Assembly: GCA_017958465.1 (NCBI GenBank)
Contig: JAGDCQ010000073.1
Span: 1 to 17,443 of the forward strand
DNA length: 17,443 nucleotides
Origin: Lachnospiraceae bacterium
GTDB lineage: Bacteria > Bacillota > Clostridia > Lachnospirales > Lachnospiraceae
Direction of reading: 5' to 3'
Below the pieces are notes generated by a model. The model did no database searches and was not told the origin of the DNA. It saw only the letters and a list, made by a program, of their open reading frames with translations. A program made the position numbers and the translations under genes. This document shows, one piece after another, positions 7,191-14,620 of this stretch (its first letter is position 1; every line of letters starts with the position of its first letter).

Positions 7191-8114
7191 ATGGACACAA
7201 ACATTTTGCTTGAGAGCGGAACAAATGAGCTTGAGATCCTCGAATTCGCGGTTGGAAACAACCACTACGGCATCAACGTAGCAAAGGTCAGAGAGATCCT
7301 GCCTTACAAGGCACCCACACCCGTTCCCAATACGCATCCATGCGTTGAAGGTATCTTTATGCCGCGTGGAGAGATCATCACAATCGTTAACCTTGGTAAG
7401 AGCCTTGGCATGGACCTGCCTTCGGTAGAGGGTCAGGATATGTACATCATCACCAACTTTAACAAGCTCAACGTAGGTTTCCATGTTCAAAGAGTGCTTG
7501 GTATCCAACGTCTGTTCTGGACACAGATCAGCAAGCCCGATGCTACCATCAGCGGCAGCGGCGAGGGTGTTGCCACCGGTATCGTGAAGTTTGACGACAG
7601 GCTTCTTGTAATCCTCGATTTCGAGAAGATCATCGCAGACATCAGCCCCGAGACAGGTCTTCGTATGTCGCAGCTTGAGACCATCGGCGCAAGAGAGAGG
7701 ATCAACTATCCTGTTCTTATCGCTGAGGATTCACAGCTCCTTGAGAAGATGATCGTGGATTCCCTCAACAAGGCCGGCTATGTCAACATCATCAAGACAG
7801 AGAACGGTCAGGAAGCATGGGATACCCTTTGCGATATCAAGGCAAGCGGCAACATCCTTGATAAGGTACGCCTTGTCGTTACCGATATCGAGATGCCTCA
7901 GATGGACGGCCACCGCCTGACGAAGCTCATAAAGACGGATAACGAACTTAAAGTCCTTCCTGTCATCATCTTCTCGTCACTCATCAATGCCGAGACAGAG
8001 AAGAAGGGCCAGGCCGTAGGCGCGGACTTCCAGCTTACAAAACCCGAGATCGGACAGCTTGTTGATGCTATCGACAGATTGATCATCAAGTCCGAGAACG
8101 AACTCAATAACTAA
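7191..8114 (+). CDS. cheV: Chemotaxis coupling protein CheV (CheW plus receiver)
   Basis: CheV links chemoreceptors to the CheA kinase and tunes adaptation through phosphorylation of its receiver domain. At 307 residues it has the usual length. The CheW-like domain (about 12-160) contains FAVGNNHYGINVAKVREIL and GIFMPRGEIITIVNLGKSLG. The receiver (about 173-300) has E179/D180, phospho-acceptor D232 in VVTDIEMPQMDG, S262, and K284 in the LTKPE motif. The ribosome binding site GGAGG (7180-7184) is strong. Codon choice is biased to a narrow set, for example ATC, AAG and CTT, suggesting high expression. No other chemotaxis or flagellar gene is adjacent, so this is an orphan cheV. It starts 28 bases after the lipoprotein gene, with no promoter or terminator between. 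Its presence argues that the organism is motile. Confidence 0.95.
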   Translation: MDTNILLESGTNELEILEFAVGNNHYGINVAKVREILPYKAPTPVPNTHPCVEGIFMPRGEIITIVNLGKSLGMDLPSVEGQDMYIITNFNKLNVGFHVQRVLGIQRLFWTQISKPDATISGSGEGVATGIVKFDDRLLVILDFEKIIADISPETGLRMSQLETIGARERINYPVLIAEDSQLLEKMIVDSLNKAGYVNIIKTENGQEAWDTLCDIKASGNILDKVRLVVTDIEMPQMDGHRLTKLIKTDNELKVLPVIIFSSLINAETEKKGQAVGADFQLTKPEIGQLVDAIDRLIIKSENELNN

Positions 8115-8137
8115 AAAAGATCTGGTGCGGAGATTGC

Positions 8138-10312
8138 ATGGCTACCTGTAAGAAATGTGGTAAAACCATCGACGATGGGTTAGAATATTGCAGCGAATGC
8201 AGCGGTATGGGCAAAGCAGACGAGTCTTATCTTGACAGTCTGCTTAGTTCTGTTTCTCAAAATGCGGATAATCCGCTGGCGGGAAGGATACACAGGACTC
8301 AGACTACCGCTTCTCCCATCACGCCCAAATTCAGCACCAAAAAGAAGATAAGTACCGAGAATTACAATATTCTTTCCGACAGCGATGACGACAGCTTCCT
8401 GGACGACCTTTTCGATTCGTCGGATATCCCGGATCTGCCGCCTATGGACGACTCCATAGACCCCGTTGTGGCTGCGGCCTTTGAAGGGGTTGACGCTCCT
8501 TCCTTTGCACTGGATAACGCAGGGGAGCCTGTTCCCGAGGCATCTGAGGAAGAGGTGACGGAGTCACCCTTCGACCTTCCGGAGGTTGGTGAAGAGGAAG
8601 CGGAGCCTGACGGAGCAGTTCTTGCGGAGAATGCTGTGTCTGAGGGTGAAGCTGAGGGTGAAGAGCCTGAAGCGCCTGAGGTTGTGCAGGATTCAGAGGA
8701 ACCTGCCGGCGAACAGGAGCCCATGAGCGAAGAAGACAGCTTTCTTGCCGATCTTCTGGACTCTGTCGGAGATACGGACGAGAGTGAAAAGCCTGCGGAC
8801 GATCCCATTGCCGCCCTTGACGAAGCCTTTGCTATAGCAGAGGGTAATGAAGGCGGTCTTGAAGGCGAGTCCGGAGAAAACACCGAAGATATCGACTTCT
8901 TCAGCACAAACGCAAGCCCCGAAGAGATCGAGGCTGCAAAGGCTCTTGAAGAGGCGGAAAGCGCGGGCGGACCCGAAGAAGGCAGTGATGCCGGAGAAAA
9001 CGGTGACGCCGGTGAAAGCGACGCTGAAGATGGCGAAAAGGAGCCTACTCTTGCGGAGCTTGGCGAACAGTTTGACATTCCGATCATCTATCCCGGTGCT
9101 GAGGACGAGAAGATAAGCTCGGCTTCGGATGCACCTGAGCTTGACGAGAACGGCGATCCCATCCTTATCCCTGCGGATATCCCGGGAGAGGAAACAAACA
9201 ACGGAAAGAAAGTCAAGATCGTAAACGACGGCGGTTCGGAAGGCGGGGATGAGGATATCCTCGAATTCTGGAACAACATAAACAGTGAGCTTGGGGACGG
9301 CCCCATAATCGAAGGCATAGATACAACCGGAGGTCCGGCAGCTCCTGCAAAAGCAGCTCCCGAAAAGGAGCTTTCACCTGAGGAACAGGCTGAACAGGAC
9401 GAGCTTGCAGCCCTCCTTTCAGGCCTTCCCGGAGTGGACGAGAACAGCCCCGGTGTAGGGGAGCTTGAGGCTCCTGAAGAGGAAAAACCCAAAAAGAAGA
9501 AAAAAGGCTTCTTCCAAAGGATCTTCGGCAATGTCAAAGAAGAGCTAACAGAAGAGCAGATAGAGGAAAGAAAGCAGGCGGCCCTCGACAAACTGGACAG
9601 GGACGAGGCTGCAGCCCAGAAGGCTAAGGAAGACAAGGAAGAGGAAAAGAAGACTAAAGCGGAGGCTGCTGCCGAGGCCAAGAAGGCCAAAGCTGAGGCT
9701 GCTGCCGAGGCCAAGAAGCGCAAGGAAGAGGAAAAGAAGGCAAAGGCCGATAAAAAGGCTGAGCTTCGAAAAGCTCTTGTTGAAGAGATAGAAGAGAACG
9801 AAGGCAAGATCAACAAAGTCGGCGCTTCTCTGATATTCCTTGTATTCGGCGCCATCTTCGCCTTTATCGCCATAGGCACCAGCGTTTATACCTACAGGGT
9901 TGCCATCGAACAGGCCAGGAAGGACTTTGACGACGACAAGTACGAAGAGGCCTACAACGACATCTACGGCATAGACGTAAAAGAAGAGGACCAGGAGCTT
10001 TACGACAAGATCATGGTCGTAAACTACGTAAACTCCCAGCTTCTCGCTTACCTGCGCTACACTGGCCTTGAAATGGAAAATGAAGCGCTCGACTCTCTCC
10101 TTAAGGGGTTGAGGCGTTACGAGAAGTATATCTTCTTTGCAAGGGAACTGCAGGTTGATGAGGACCTGGACTTCCTGAAGAGTGAGATAACGACTGCTCT
10201 TTCGTCAGCCTTCGGGTTGGACGAAGAAGCGGCCTACGCTATAATAGGCAGCGAGTCCCAGGAGCTTTACAGCCAGGCGGTTCGCGAAGTGGTGGATAAA
10301 CTGAATAACTGA
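8138..10312 (+). CDS. Zinc-ribbon, acidic low-complexity, single-pass membrane protein
   Basis: I do not recognise a function for this 724-residue protein. It opens with a zinc ribbon (C4, C7, C18, C21). A long disordered acidic region (about 30-445) follows, dominated by Glu, Asp, Gly, Pro and Ala. Next come a Lys cluster and an aromatic-basic patch GFFQRIFG (about 451-464), then a charged helix (about 467-555) containing KAEAAAEAKKA repeats. One transmembrane segment spans about 562-586, and the C-terminal domain (587-724) is helical and TPR-like. The Lys-rich flank predicts N-inside, C-outside. The start at 8138 has GGAGA nearby and lies 23 bases after cheV; hisH follows 4 bases after its stop. 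A structural or signalling role at the membrane linked to CheV is possible but is only context. Long open frames on the opposite strand here are by-products of Glu-rich coding. Confidence 0.88.
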   Translation: MATCKKCGKTIDDGLEYCSECSGMGKADESYLDSLLSSVSQNADNPLAGRIHRTQTTASPITPKFSTKKKISTENYNILSDSDDDSFLDDLFDSSDIPDLPPMDDSIDPVVAAAFEGVDAPSFALDNAGEPVPEASEEEVTESPFDLPEVGEEEAEPDGAVLAENAVSEGEAEGEEPEAPEVVQDSEEPAGEQEPMSEEDSFLADLLDSVGDTDESEKPADDPIAALDEAFAIAEGNEGGLEGESGENTEDIDFFSTNASPEEIEAAKALEEAESAGGPEEGSDAGENGDAGESDAEDGEKEPTLAELGEQFDIPIIYPGAEDEKISSASDAPELDENGDPILIPADIPGEETNNGKKVKIVNDGGSEGGDEDILEFWNNINSELGDGPIIEGIDTTGGPAAPAKAAPEKELSPEEQAEQDELAALLSGLPGVDENSPGVGELEAPEEEKPKKKKKGFFQRIFGNVKEELTEEQIEERKQAALDKLDRDEAAAQKAKEDKEEEKKTKAEAAAEAKKAKAEAAAEAKKRKEEEKKAKADKKAELRKALVEEIEENEGKINKVGASLIFLVFGAIFAFIAIGTSVYTYRVAIEQARKDFDDDKYEEAYNDIYGIDVKEEDQELYDKIMVVNYVNSQLLAYLRYTGLEMENEALDSLLKGLRRYEKYIFFARELQVDEDLDFLKSEITTALSSAFGLDEEAAYAIIGSESQELYSQAVREVVDKLNN
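9656..9718 (+). repeat. Two tandem 33-bp units within the zinc-ribbon gene
   Basis: Two units start at 9656 and 9689, and within them a 24-base identical core lies at 9662-9685 and 9695-9718. They encode consecutive KAEAAAEAKKA blocks, which extend a charged helix by three turns each and keep the frame. Confidence 0.8.
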
Positions 10313-10316
10313 GGAA

Positions 10317-10931
10317 ATGAGTAAAAGTATGATCGCGATCATTGATTATGATGCAGGCAACCTGAACAGCGTTGAGAACGCGCTGAAGTTTATAGGTGCC
10401 GAAGCCTTTGTGACGCGCGACGCCGAAAAGATCCTCAAGGCAGACAAGGTTTTGCTGCCCGGTGTAGGAGCCTTCGGCGATGCCATGGAAAAACTTGATC
10501 AATATGGACTGACGGATGTTGTACGGGAAGCGGCTTTCGGAGGAAAGCCGTTTCTTGGTATTTGTCTCGGCATGCAGCTCCTGTTTGACGAAAGCGAGGA
10601 AACACCGGGAGTTAAGGGACTTTCCATACTTCCGGGCAAGATAAAGAGGATCCCCGATACGGGCCTTAAGATCCCGCATATGGGGTGGAATTCCCTTGAG
10701 CTTGCGAAGGAAACAAGGCTTTTTGCCGGGCTTCCCGCAGAACCCTTTGTCTACTTTGTCCATTCGTACTATCTTGAGGCGGGTGAGAAAGCTGATGTTG
10801 CGGCCTGCACGGACTACGGTGTTAAGATCCACGCGGCTGTAGAGCGCGGGAACGTGTTCGGGTGCCAGTTCCACCCGGAAAAGAGCGGGGAGACAGGACT
10901 TCAGATACTTAGAAACTTTGCGGCTCTTTGA
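10317..10931 (+). CDS. hisH: Imidazole glycerol phosphate synthase, glutaminase subunit HisH
   Basis: HisH hydrolyses glutamine and channels ammonia to HisF in the fifth step of histidine biosynthesis. It is a class I glutamine amidotransferase of 204 residues, the normal length. Visible features are IDYDAGNLNSVENAL at the N-terminus, the oxyanion strand PGVGAFG (48-54), nucleophile C83 in FLGICLGMQLLF, the PHMGWN motif (120-125), and H186 and E188 in CQFHPEKSG. The start is ambiguous. ATG 10317 has GAGG only two bases away, while ATG 10329 gives the more family-like beginning MIAIIDYD but lies 14 bases from the same GAGG. The gene starts 4 bases after the zinc-ribbon stop, suggesting translational coupling. 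Confidence 0.96.
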   Translation: MSKSMIAIIDYDAGNLNSVENALKFIGAEAFVTRDAEKILKADKVLLPGVGAFGDAMEKLDQYGLTDVVREAAFGGKPFLGICLGMQLLFDESEETPGVKGLSILPGKIKRIPDTGLKIPHMGWNSLELAKETRLFAGLPAEPFVYFVHSYYLEAGEKADVAACTDYGVKIHAAVERGNVFGCQFHPEKSGETGLQILRNFAAL

Positions 10932-10953
10932 CGCTTAGGCCAGGAGGAAAGGT

Positions 10954-11715
10954 ATGTACACAAAAAGGATCATCCCGTGCCTTGACGTTAAGGACGGAAG
11001 AGTAGTAAAAGGGACGCAGTTCCTGAATCTTCGCGATGCAGGCGACCCTGTGGACGTAGGCGCATATTACAGCGAAAACGGCGCTGACGAGCTTACGTTC
11101 CTCGATATAACCGCATCAAGCGATGCGCGTGAAACAACAGTAGATATGGTGCACCGCGTTGCGGAGCGTGTCTTCATTCCCTTTACCGTTGGCGGCGGTA
11201 TCCGCACGGTGGAGGATTTCAGGAAGATCCTGCGCGCAGGCGCCGATAAAGTTGCAGTGAACAGCGCCGCGATAATGAATCCGCCGCTGATCTCGGAGGC
11301 TGCCCTTAAATTCGGCAGCCAGTGTGTGGTGGTCGCCATAGACGCAAAGAGGCGCGAGGATAATAAGGGCTGGACCGTATATAAAAACGGAGGCCGTGTG
11401 GATATGGGCCTTGACGCCGTGGAATGGGCCGTAAAGGCCGTGGAACTTGGCGCAGGCGAGATACTCCTCACTTCAATGGACTGCGACGGAACAAAGGCCG
11501 GATACGATCTTGAGCTTACAGCCGCTGTGTCGGGGCTTGTAAAGGTCCCTGTCATAGCTTCCGGCGGAGCGGGGACCATGGAGCATTTCTATGATGCCTT
11601 CACAGACGGCAAAGCCGATGCTGTGCTTGCGGCTTCCCTTTTCCATTACAGGGAGCTCGAGATAAAAGAATTAAAACAATACCTTGCAGGACGCGGTATT
11701 CCCGTAAGGCTCTGA
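10954..11715 (+). CDS. hisF: Imidazole glycerol phosphate synthase, cyclase subunit HisF
   Basis: HisF is the TIM-barrel cyclase that uses ammonia from HisH to turn PRFAR into imidazole glycerol phosphate and AICAR, the latter feeding purine synthesis. At 253 residues it has the standard length. Catalytic D11 (IIPCLDVKDGRVVKG) and D130 (VVVAIDAKR) are present, as are the phosphate-binding glycine segments FTVGGGIR (77-84) and IASGGAGTMEHF. The start has a near-ideal AGGAGG (10942-10947). It follows hisH by 22 bases. No other his gene lies in the window, so the pair appears separated from hisA and the rest of the pathway unless they lie outside. Confidence 0.98.
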   Translation: MYTKRIIPCLDVKDGRVVKGTQFLNLRDAGDPVDVGAYYSENGADELTFLDITASSDARETTVDMVHRVAERVFIPFTVGGGIRTVEDFRKILRAGADKVAVNSAAIMNPPLISEAALKFGSQCVVVAIDAKRREDNKGWTVYKNGGRVDMGLDAVEWAVKAVELGAGEILLTSMDCDGTKAGYDLELTAAVSGLVKVPVIASGGAGTMEHFYDAFTDGKADAVLAASLFHYRELEIKELKQYLAGRGIPVRL

Positions 11716-11721
11716 GACATG

Positions 11722-11774
11722 TAAAACAGGCCTGCAGGCGATAAAAACGGGCCAGCAAACGATAAAAACAGGCC
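11722..11774 (+). repeat. Three degenerate ~20-bp tandem units between hisF and ung
   Basis: Copies of TAAAA(A)C(A/G)GGCC begin at 11722, 11742 and 11763, with a period of 20-21 bases. A perfect palindrome GCCTGCAGGC lies at 11730-11739. There is no T tract to suggest a terminator. Confidence 0.6.
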
Positions 11775-11784
11775 GGGGTGGAAG

Positions 11785-12456
11785 ATGGCTGCTATATCAA
11801 ACGACTGGGCAAAAGCCCTTGAAGGTGAATTTAAGAAGGATTATTACAGGGAGCTTTATAAGTTTGTAAAAAGCGAGTATTCAAGAGTGCCTGTTTACCC
11901 TCCGTCGGAGGATATCTTCAATGCGCTCCACTACACGCCTCTTGCAAACGTTAAGGCAGTGATACTTGGCCAGGACCCGTATCATGAGCCGGGGCAGGCC
12001 CACGGGCTGTGCTTCTCGGTTCAAAAAGGGGTTCAGGTCCCACCGTCACTGGTGAATATGTATAAAGAGCTTGAAGCGGACCTGGGGATTAAGCCGCCGT
12101 CACACGGCTGTCTTGAATCCTGGGCAAAGCAGGGAGTTTTGCTCCTGAACACTATCCTTACGGTGGAGGCCCATAAGGCCATGTCCCACGCCGGGAAAGG
12201 CTGGGAGAAGTTTACGGACGCCATAATAAAAGCCGTGGACGAAAAGCCGGAGCCGGTGGTGTTTATGCTCTTTGGAAGGCCTGCAAGGGCCAAAAAAGAG
12301 CTTTTGCACAACACAGGGCATATGGTGATAGAGGCAGCTCATCCGAGTCCTCTTTCGGCTTATAACGGCTTCTTCGGCAGCAGGCCCTTCAGCCGTGCAA
12401 ACGAATACCTTGTGAGCAGGGGAGTAAGCCCTATCGACTGGGCAATAAGCGAATAA
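11785..12456 (+). CDS. ung: Uracil-DNA glycosylase, family 1
   Basis: Ung excises uracil from DNA, arising from cytosine deamination or dUMP incorporation, and starts base excision repair in the cytoplasm. It has 223 residues, typical for the family. The water-activating motif GQDPYH is at 62-67 with D64. N122 in LLLNTILTVE contacts the uracil, and the minor-groove loop HPSPLSA (186-192) carries H186. PPSL (86-89) corresponds to the conserved Pro-rich loop. The ATG at 11785 is preceded by a modest GGGGTGG purine run (11775-11781). It lies 69 bases after hisF with no promoter or terminator between, so it may share the his transcript. Catalytic residues are complete and activity is expected. 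Confidence 0.97.
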   Translation: MAAISNDWAKALEGEFKKDYYRELYKFVKSEYSRVPVYPPSEDIFNALHYTPLANVKAVILGQDPYHEPGQAHGLCFSVQKGVQVPPSLVNMYKELEADLGIKPPSHGCLESWAKQGVLLLNTILTVEAHKAMSHAGKGWEKFTDAIIKAVDEKPEPVVFMLFGRPARAKKELLHNTGHMVIEAAHPSPLSAYNGFFGSRPFSRANEYLVSRGVSPIDWAISE

Positions 12457-12566
12457 CCTGCGAACAGCCGGTAACAGCCTGAGATCTGCCGGCGAGCAGC
12501 TTGATCCCCCATTTGAAACGGTTTTTTACTGATTCATGCAAAAAAATAGATTTATTCTGAAGGACG

Positions 12567-12575
12567 TGTTATATT
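12567..12575 (+). promoter_or_regulatory. Extended -10 promoter upstream of the repeat protein
   Basis: TGTTATATT (12567-12575) matches an extended -10 element (TG-N-TATATT). No clear -35 box is present at the usual distance, which extended -10 promoters can tolerate. The start would be near 12582, leaving a leader of about 70 bases. Confidence 0.5.
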
Positions 12576-12650
12576 AGCATTGTCAGACGGACAAAAGACA
12601 ATCATGTTTTGTATATTTTGAATGGATCATATCCGGAAAGGAGACTAACA

Positions 12651-13088
12651 ATGGCAGTAAAACAGAGTATTGGCGATAAGATCGCCGAAAAGGTTCTTGA
12701 CGGAGTTGAGAGCGTAAAGAATTTCGCAGGCGGCGGCTATAAGGAGACCGGAAAAAATATTTCCGAGGGCGCAAAGTCCGTGGGAGCCACCATTGCAGAA
12801 GGCGCAAAGAAGGCCGGAACGGTTATCGTTGATGTGGCTAAAAAGACCGGCGATTTCTGCGTAGAGAAGGTTTTCGGCCGTGAGGGCGAGACTCTCGAGG
12901 AGACAAAGGCAAGGATCAAGCGCAGGGAGTTTGGCGTTAAAAACGGCGATGGCGACATCATCATCGAAGATGTTAACGATGAGATCGCAAAGGATGTTGA
13001 GGCCGTAAAGGACGCTGCGGAAAAAGTTGTTTCCGACTTTGAAGAGGGCGTGGAAAAAGCAGCCCGCGATCAGCAGGATGACTTCTGA
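12651..13088 (+). CDS. Small soluble protein with 11-residue amphipathic repeats
   Basis: I recognise no named family for this 145-residue protein. The ATG at 12651 is chosen because AAAGGAG lies at 12637-12643; a longer frame from a TTG at 12609 lacks such support. Residues 25-68 form four consecutive 11-residue repeats. Lys is invariant at position 7 (K31, K42, K53, K64) and Gly at position 10 (G34, G45, G56, G67), with mainly Ile at position 2, Glu or Asp at position 4 and Ala at position 6. This periodicity recalls LEA group 3 and synuclein-type helices that lie on membranes or protect during stress. The C-terminal part is acidic and helical, and the tail ends in QQDDF. There is no signal peptide or transmembrane segment. 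The gene stands alone between its own promoter and terminator. Confidence 0.85.
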   Translation: MAVKQSIGDKIAEKVLDGVESVKNFAGGGYKETGKNISEGAKSVGATIAEGAKKAGTVIVDVAKKTGDFCVEKVFGREGETLEETKARIKRREFGVKNGDGDIIIEDVNDEIAKDVEAVKDAAEKVVSDFEEGVEKAARDQQDDF

Positions 13089-13111
13089 TATCTGCTAAAA
13101 ATGTAATAAAA

Positions 13112-13147
13112 AGGTCGTACCAAACCAAAAGGTACGATCTTTTTTTA
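13112..13147 (+). terminator. Strong intrinsic terminator after the repeat protein
   Basis: A ten-pair stem AGGTCGTACC (13112-13121) with GGTACGATCT (13131-13140), including one G-U pair, encloses a nine-base loop. It is followed directly by a run of T residues (13140-13146). Confidence 0.93.
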
Positions 13148-13244
13148 TTGTTAAAAAAATCGCGGAAAGCCCGTATTTTCTTGTTAAAACTTCTACAGTC
13201 ACCTTCGTATATGGCTAAAATGTATATTTTTTTTGAACATAATA

Positions 13245-13273
13245 TTGATTTTTTGTGCATGTTGTACTACAAT
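13245..13273 (+). promoter_or_regulatory. Sigma-A-type promoter of the ABC transporter operon
   Basis: TTGATT (13245-13250) and TACAAT (13268-13273) are separated by 17 bases. Transcription would start near 13280. An inverted repeat TTGCTT-A-AAGCAA (13279-13291) sits on the predicted start and could be an operator. No recognisable Fur box is seen. The preceding 95 bases are AT-rich and otherwise empty. Confidence 0.7.
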
Positions 13274-13319
13274 AGAACTTGCTTAAAGCAATATTCATTT
13301 CAGAAATAGGAGGAGAGAG

Positions 13320-14522
13320 ATGAAAAAAATTATTGCAGTTGCTTTAGTACTTGTACTTGCCCTTTCGGTTTGCGCCTGTGGCAAGGGAGGCACAAAAGCA
13401 GACAAGAGTTACACGATCCGTATTTATTCGAATTCAAACTCTACGGAGCGTACCACATGGCTTATCGAAGAAGCCAAGAAGGCTGGTTTCACCATCAGCA
13501 TCGATGATAACCAGGTTATCTCCGGTGACACCGCAGCCATTCAGGCAGCAAACGAGAAGAAAGACGGAGACCTTATCTTCGGTCTTAACGAGACACGCTG
13601 GGGACAGCTCATCGGCGGACAGTACGAAAACCTTAAGATCGCCGACTGGACACCGTCCTGGTCAGACAAAGTAGGCAACTATGTTTACACAGGAAAAGCA
13701 TACGGCCTTGTTATCCAGAACGTTCTTATGCTCTACAGGAACGATGATCTCGGCACAAACGGCAAGAAGCTTTCCTTCAAGCACTGGGCAGACATCGTAG
13801 ACTGCGGTTACAAGTGGTATCGTCAGGGCAAAGTAGGCGGAACGACAAATGCAAACATCAACTCCGCTATGCTTTATCCTTTCGTCGATCCTTCGTCACC
13901 TGCAGGCGGCATTTCCGTTGACGGTTGGAAGACCCTCTGGAAATACTGCGCAAACGGTATCTTCACCGGCGATTCTTACGGCTTCGATCCCCTCAACAAG
14001 GGTGATGTTCAGGTTTCCACATTCTATTCATCATCCCTCTACGGCAAGATCGATGCAGCCGCAGACAGCAGCCAGAAGCCTCTCAAGGGTACAACAAATC
14101 CCGAGAACTGGGCACTTGTTGATGTCGAAGACGGTACCTACTACATCGCAGAGTACATCGGCATCCTTGAAAAGGCCGGACGTACAGACGCTCAGACCGC
14201 TGCTGTAAAGGAATTCGCAGAGTGGTTCGGTTCCGCAGATGTTCAGGCTAAATGGGGCGAAGAGTTTGACTCCTTCCCTTGCAATACGGACGCTTCCAAG
14301 AAGCTTTATCCTAACGGCATCCCTGCTATCTACCAGCTTAAGAACTTCGCACTCAACAAGGTTGACGGCAACTCAACATACGCAGAGTACGTTGCAAAGC
14401 ACAGCTCAGAGTGGACAAACATCATGACAAACCTGGGCTTCTACTGGGCAGATCAGGCTGCGGCTCCCGCTGAACCCGATTGGGCAAACCTTGACTGGGC
14501 AACACTTACCCAGAAGAAATGA
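13320..14522 (+). CDS. ABC transporter solute-binding lipoprotein
   Basis: This is the extracellular substrate-binding component of the importer encoded downstream. It has 400 residues, with a signal peptide and lipobox VCAC (Cys20). The mature protein resembles the ferric-iron/2-aminoethylphosphonate/spermidine class of binding proteins. An early beta strand TIRIYSNSNS is followed by DLIFGLNETRWGQL, a central hinge region, and a C-terminal EDGTYYIAEYIGILEKAG...AAVKEFAEWFGSADVQ segment typical of that class. The substrate cannot be assigned from sequence alone. The ribosome binding site AGGAGG (13308-13313) is excellent. Strong codon bias (GCA, ATC, AAG, CTT, TTC) suggests high expression. 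A terminator follows, so this gene should be transcribed more than the rest of the operon. Confidence 0.9.
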   Translation: MKKIIAVALVLVLALSVCACGKGGTKADKSYTIRIYSNSNSTERTTWLIEEAKKAGFTISIDDNQVISGDTAAIQAANEKKDGDLIFGLNETRWGQLIGGQYENLKIADWTPSWSDKVGNYVYTGKAYGLVIQNVLMLYRNDDLGTNGKKLSFKHWADIVDCGYKWYRQGKVGGTTNANINSAMLYPFVDPSSPAGGISVDGWKTLWKYCANGIFTGDSYGFDPLNKGDVQVSTFYSSSLYGKIDAAADSSQKPLKGTTNPENWALVDVEDGTYYIAEYIGILEKAGRTDAQTAAVKEFAEWFGSADVQAKWGEEFDSFPCNTDASKKLYPNGIPAIYQLKNFALNKVDGNSTYAEYVAKHSSEWTNIMTNLGFYWADQAAAPAEPDWANLDWATLTQKK

Positions 14523-14543
14523 TCCAAAGACCTGAATTGTTTC

Positions 14544-14580
14544 AATCCCGCCTCGACACCGGGGCGGGATTCCTTTTTTT
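14544..14580 (+). terminator. Intrinsic terminator between binding protein and ATPase genes
   Basis: AATCCCGCC (14544-14552) pairs perfectly with GGCGGGATT (14563-14571) around a ten-base loop, followed by CC and seven T residues. It lies inside the operon and probably terminates most transcripts after the binding protein, setting a high binding-protein to transporter ratio. Confidence 0.9.
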
Positions 14581-14620
14581 GAGGCACCTTCACCCTTTCG
14601 GGGAGGGGCTTCAACACCTA

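Noticed and set aside
8362..9879. Two long, abutting minus-strand open frames opposite the zinc-ribbon gene, rich in Ser, Pro and Ala
   Set aside because: They arise because Glu/Asp/Ala-rich sense codons rarely create stops on the complement. Composition is low-complexity, there are no ribosome binding sites, and the + strand frame is clearly the gene.
13217..13250. AT-rich near-palindromes upstream of the ABC operon as a Fur box
   Set aside because: They do not match the Fur consensus pattern and are expected by chance in such AT-rich DNA.
13351..14427. Several short + strand frames inside the solute-binding protein gene
   Set aside because: They are out-of-frame shadows of a strongly biased gene; Ser/Thr/Arg-rich with no start signals.
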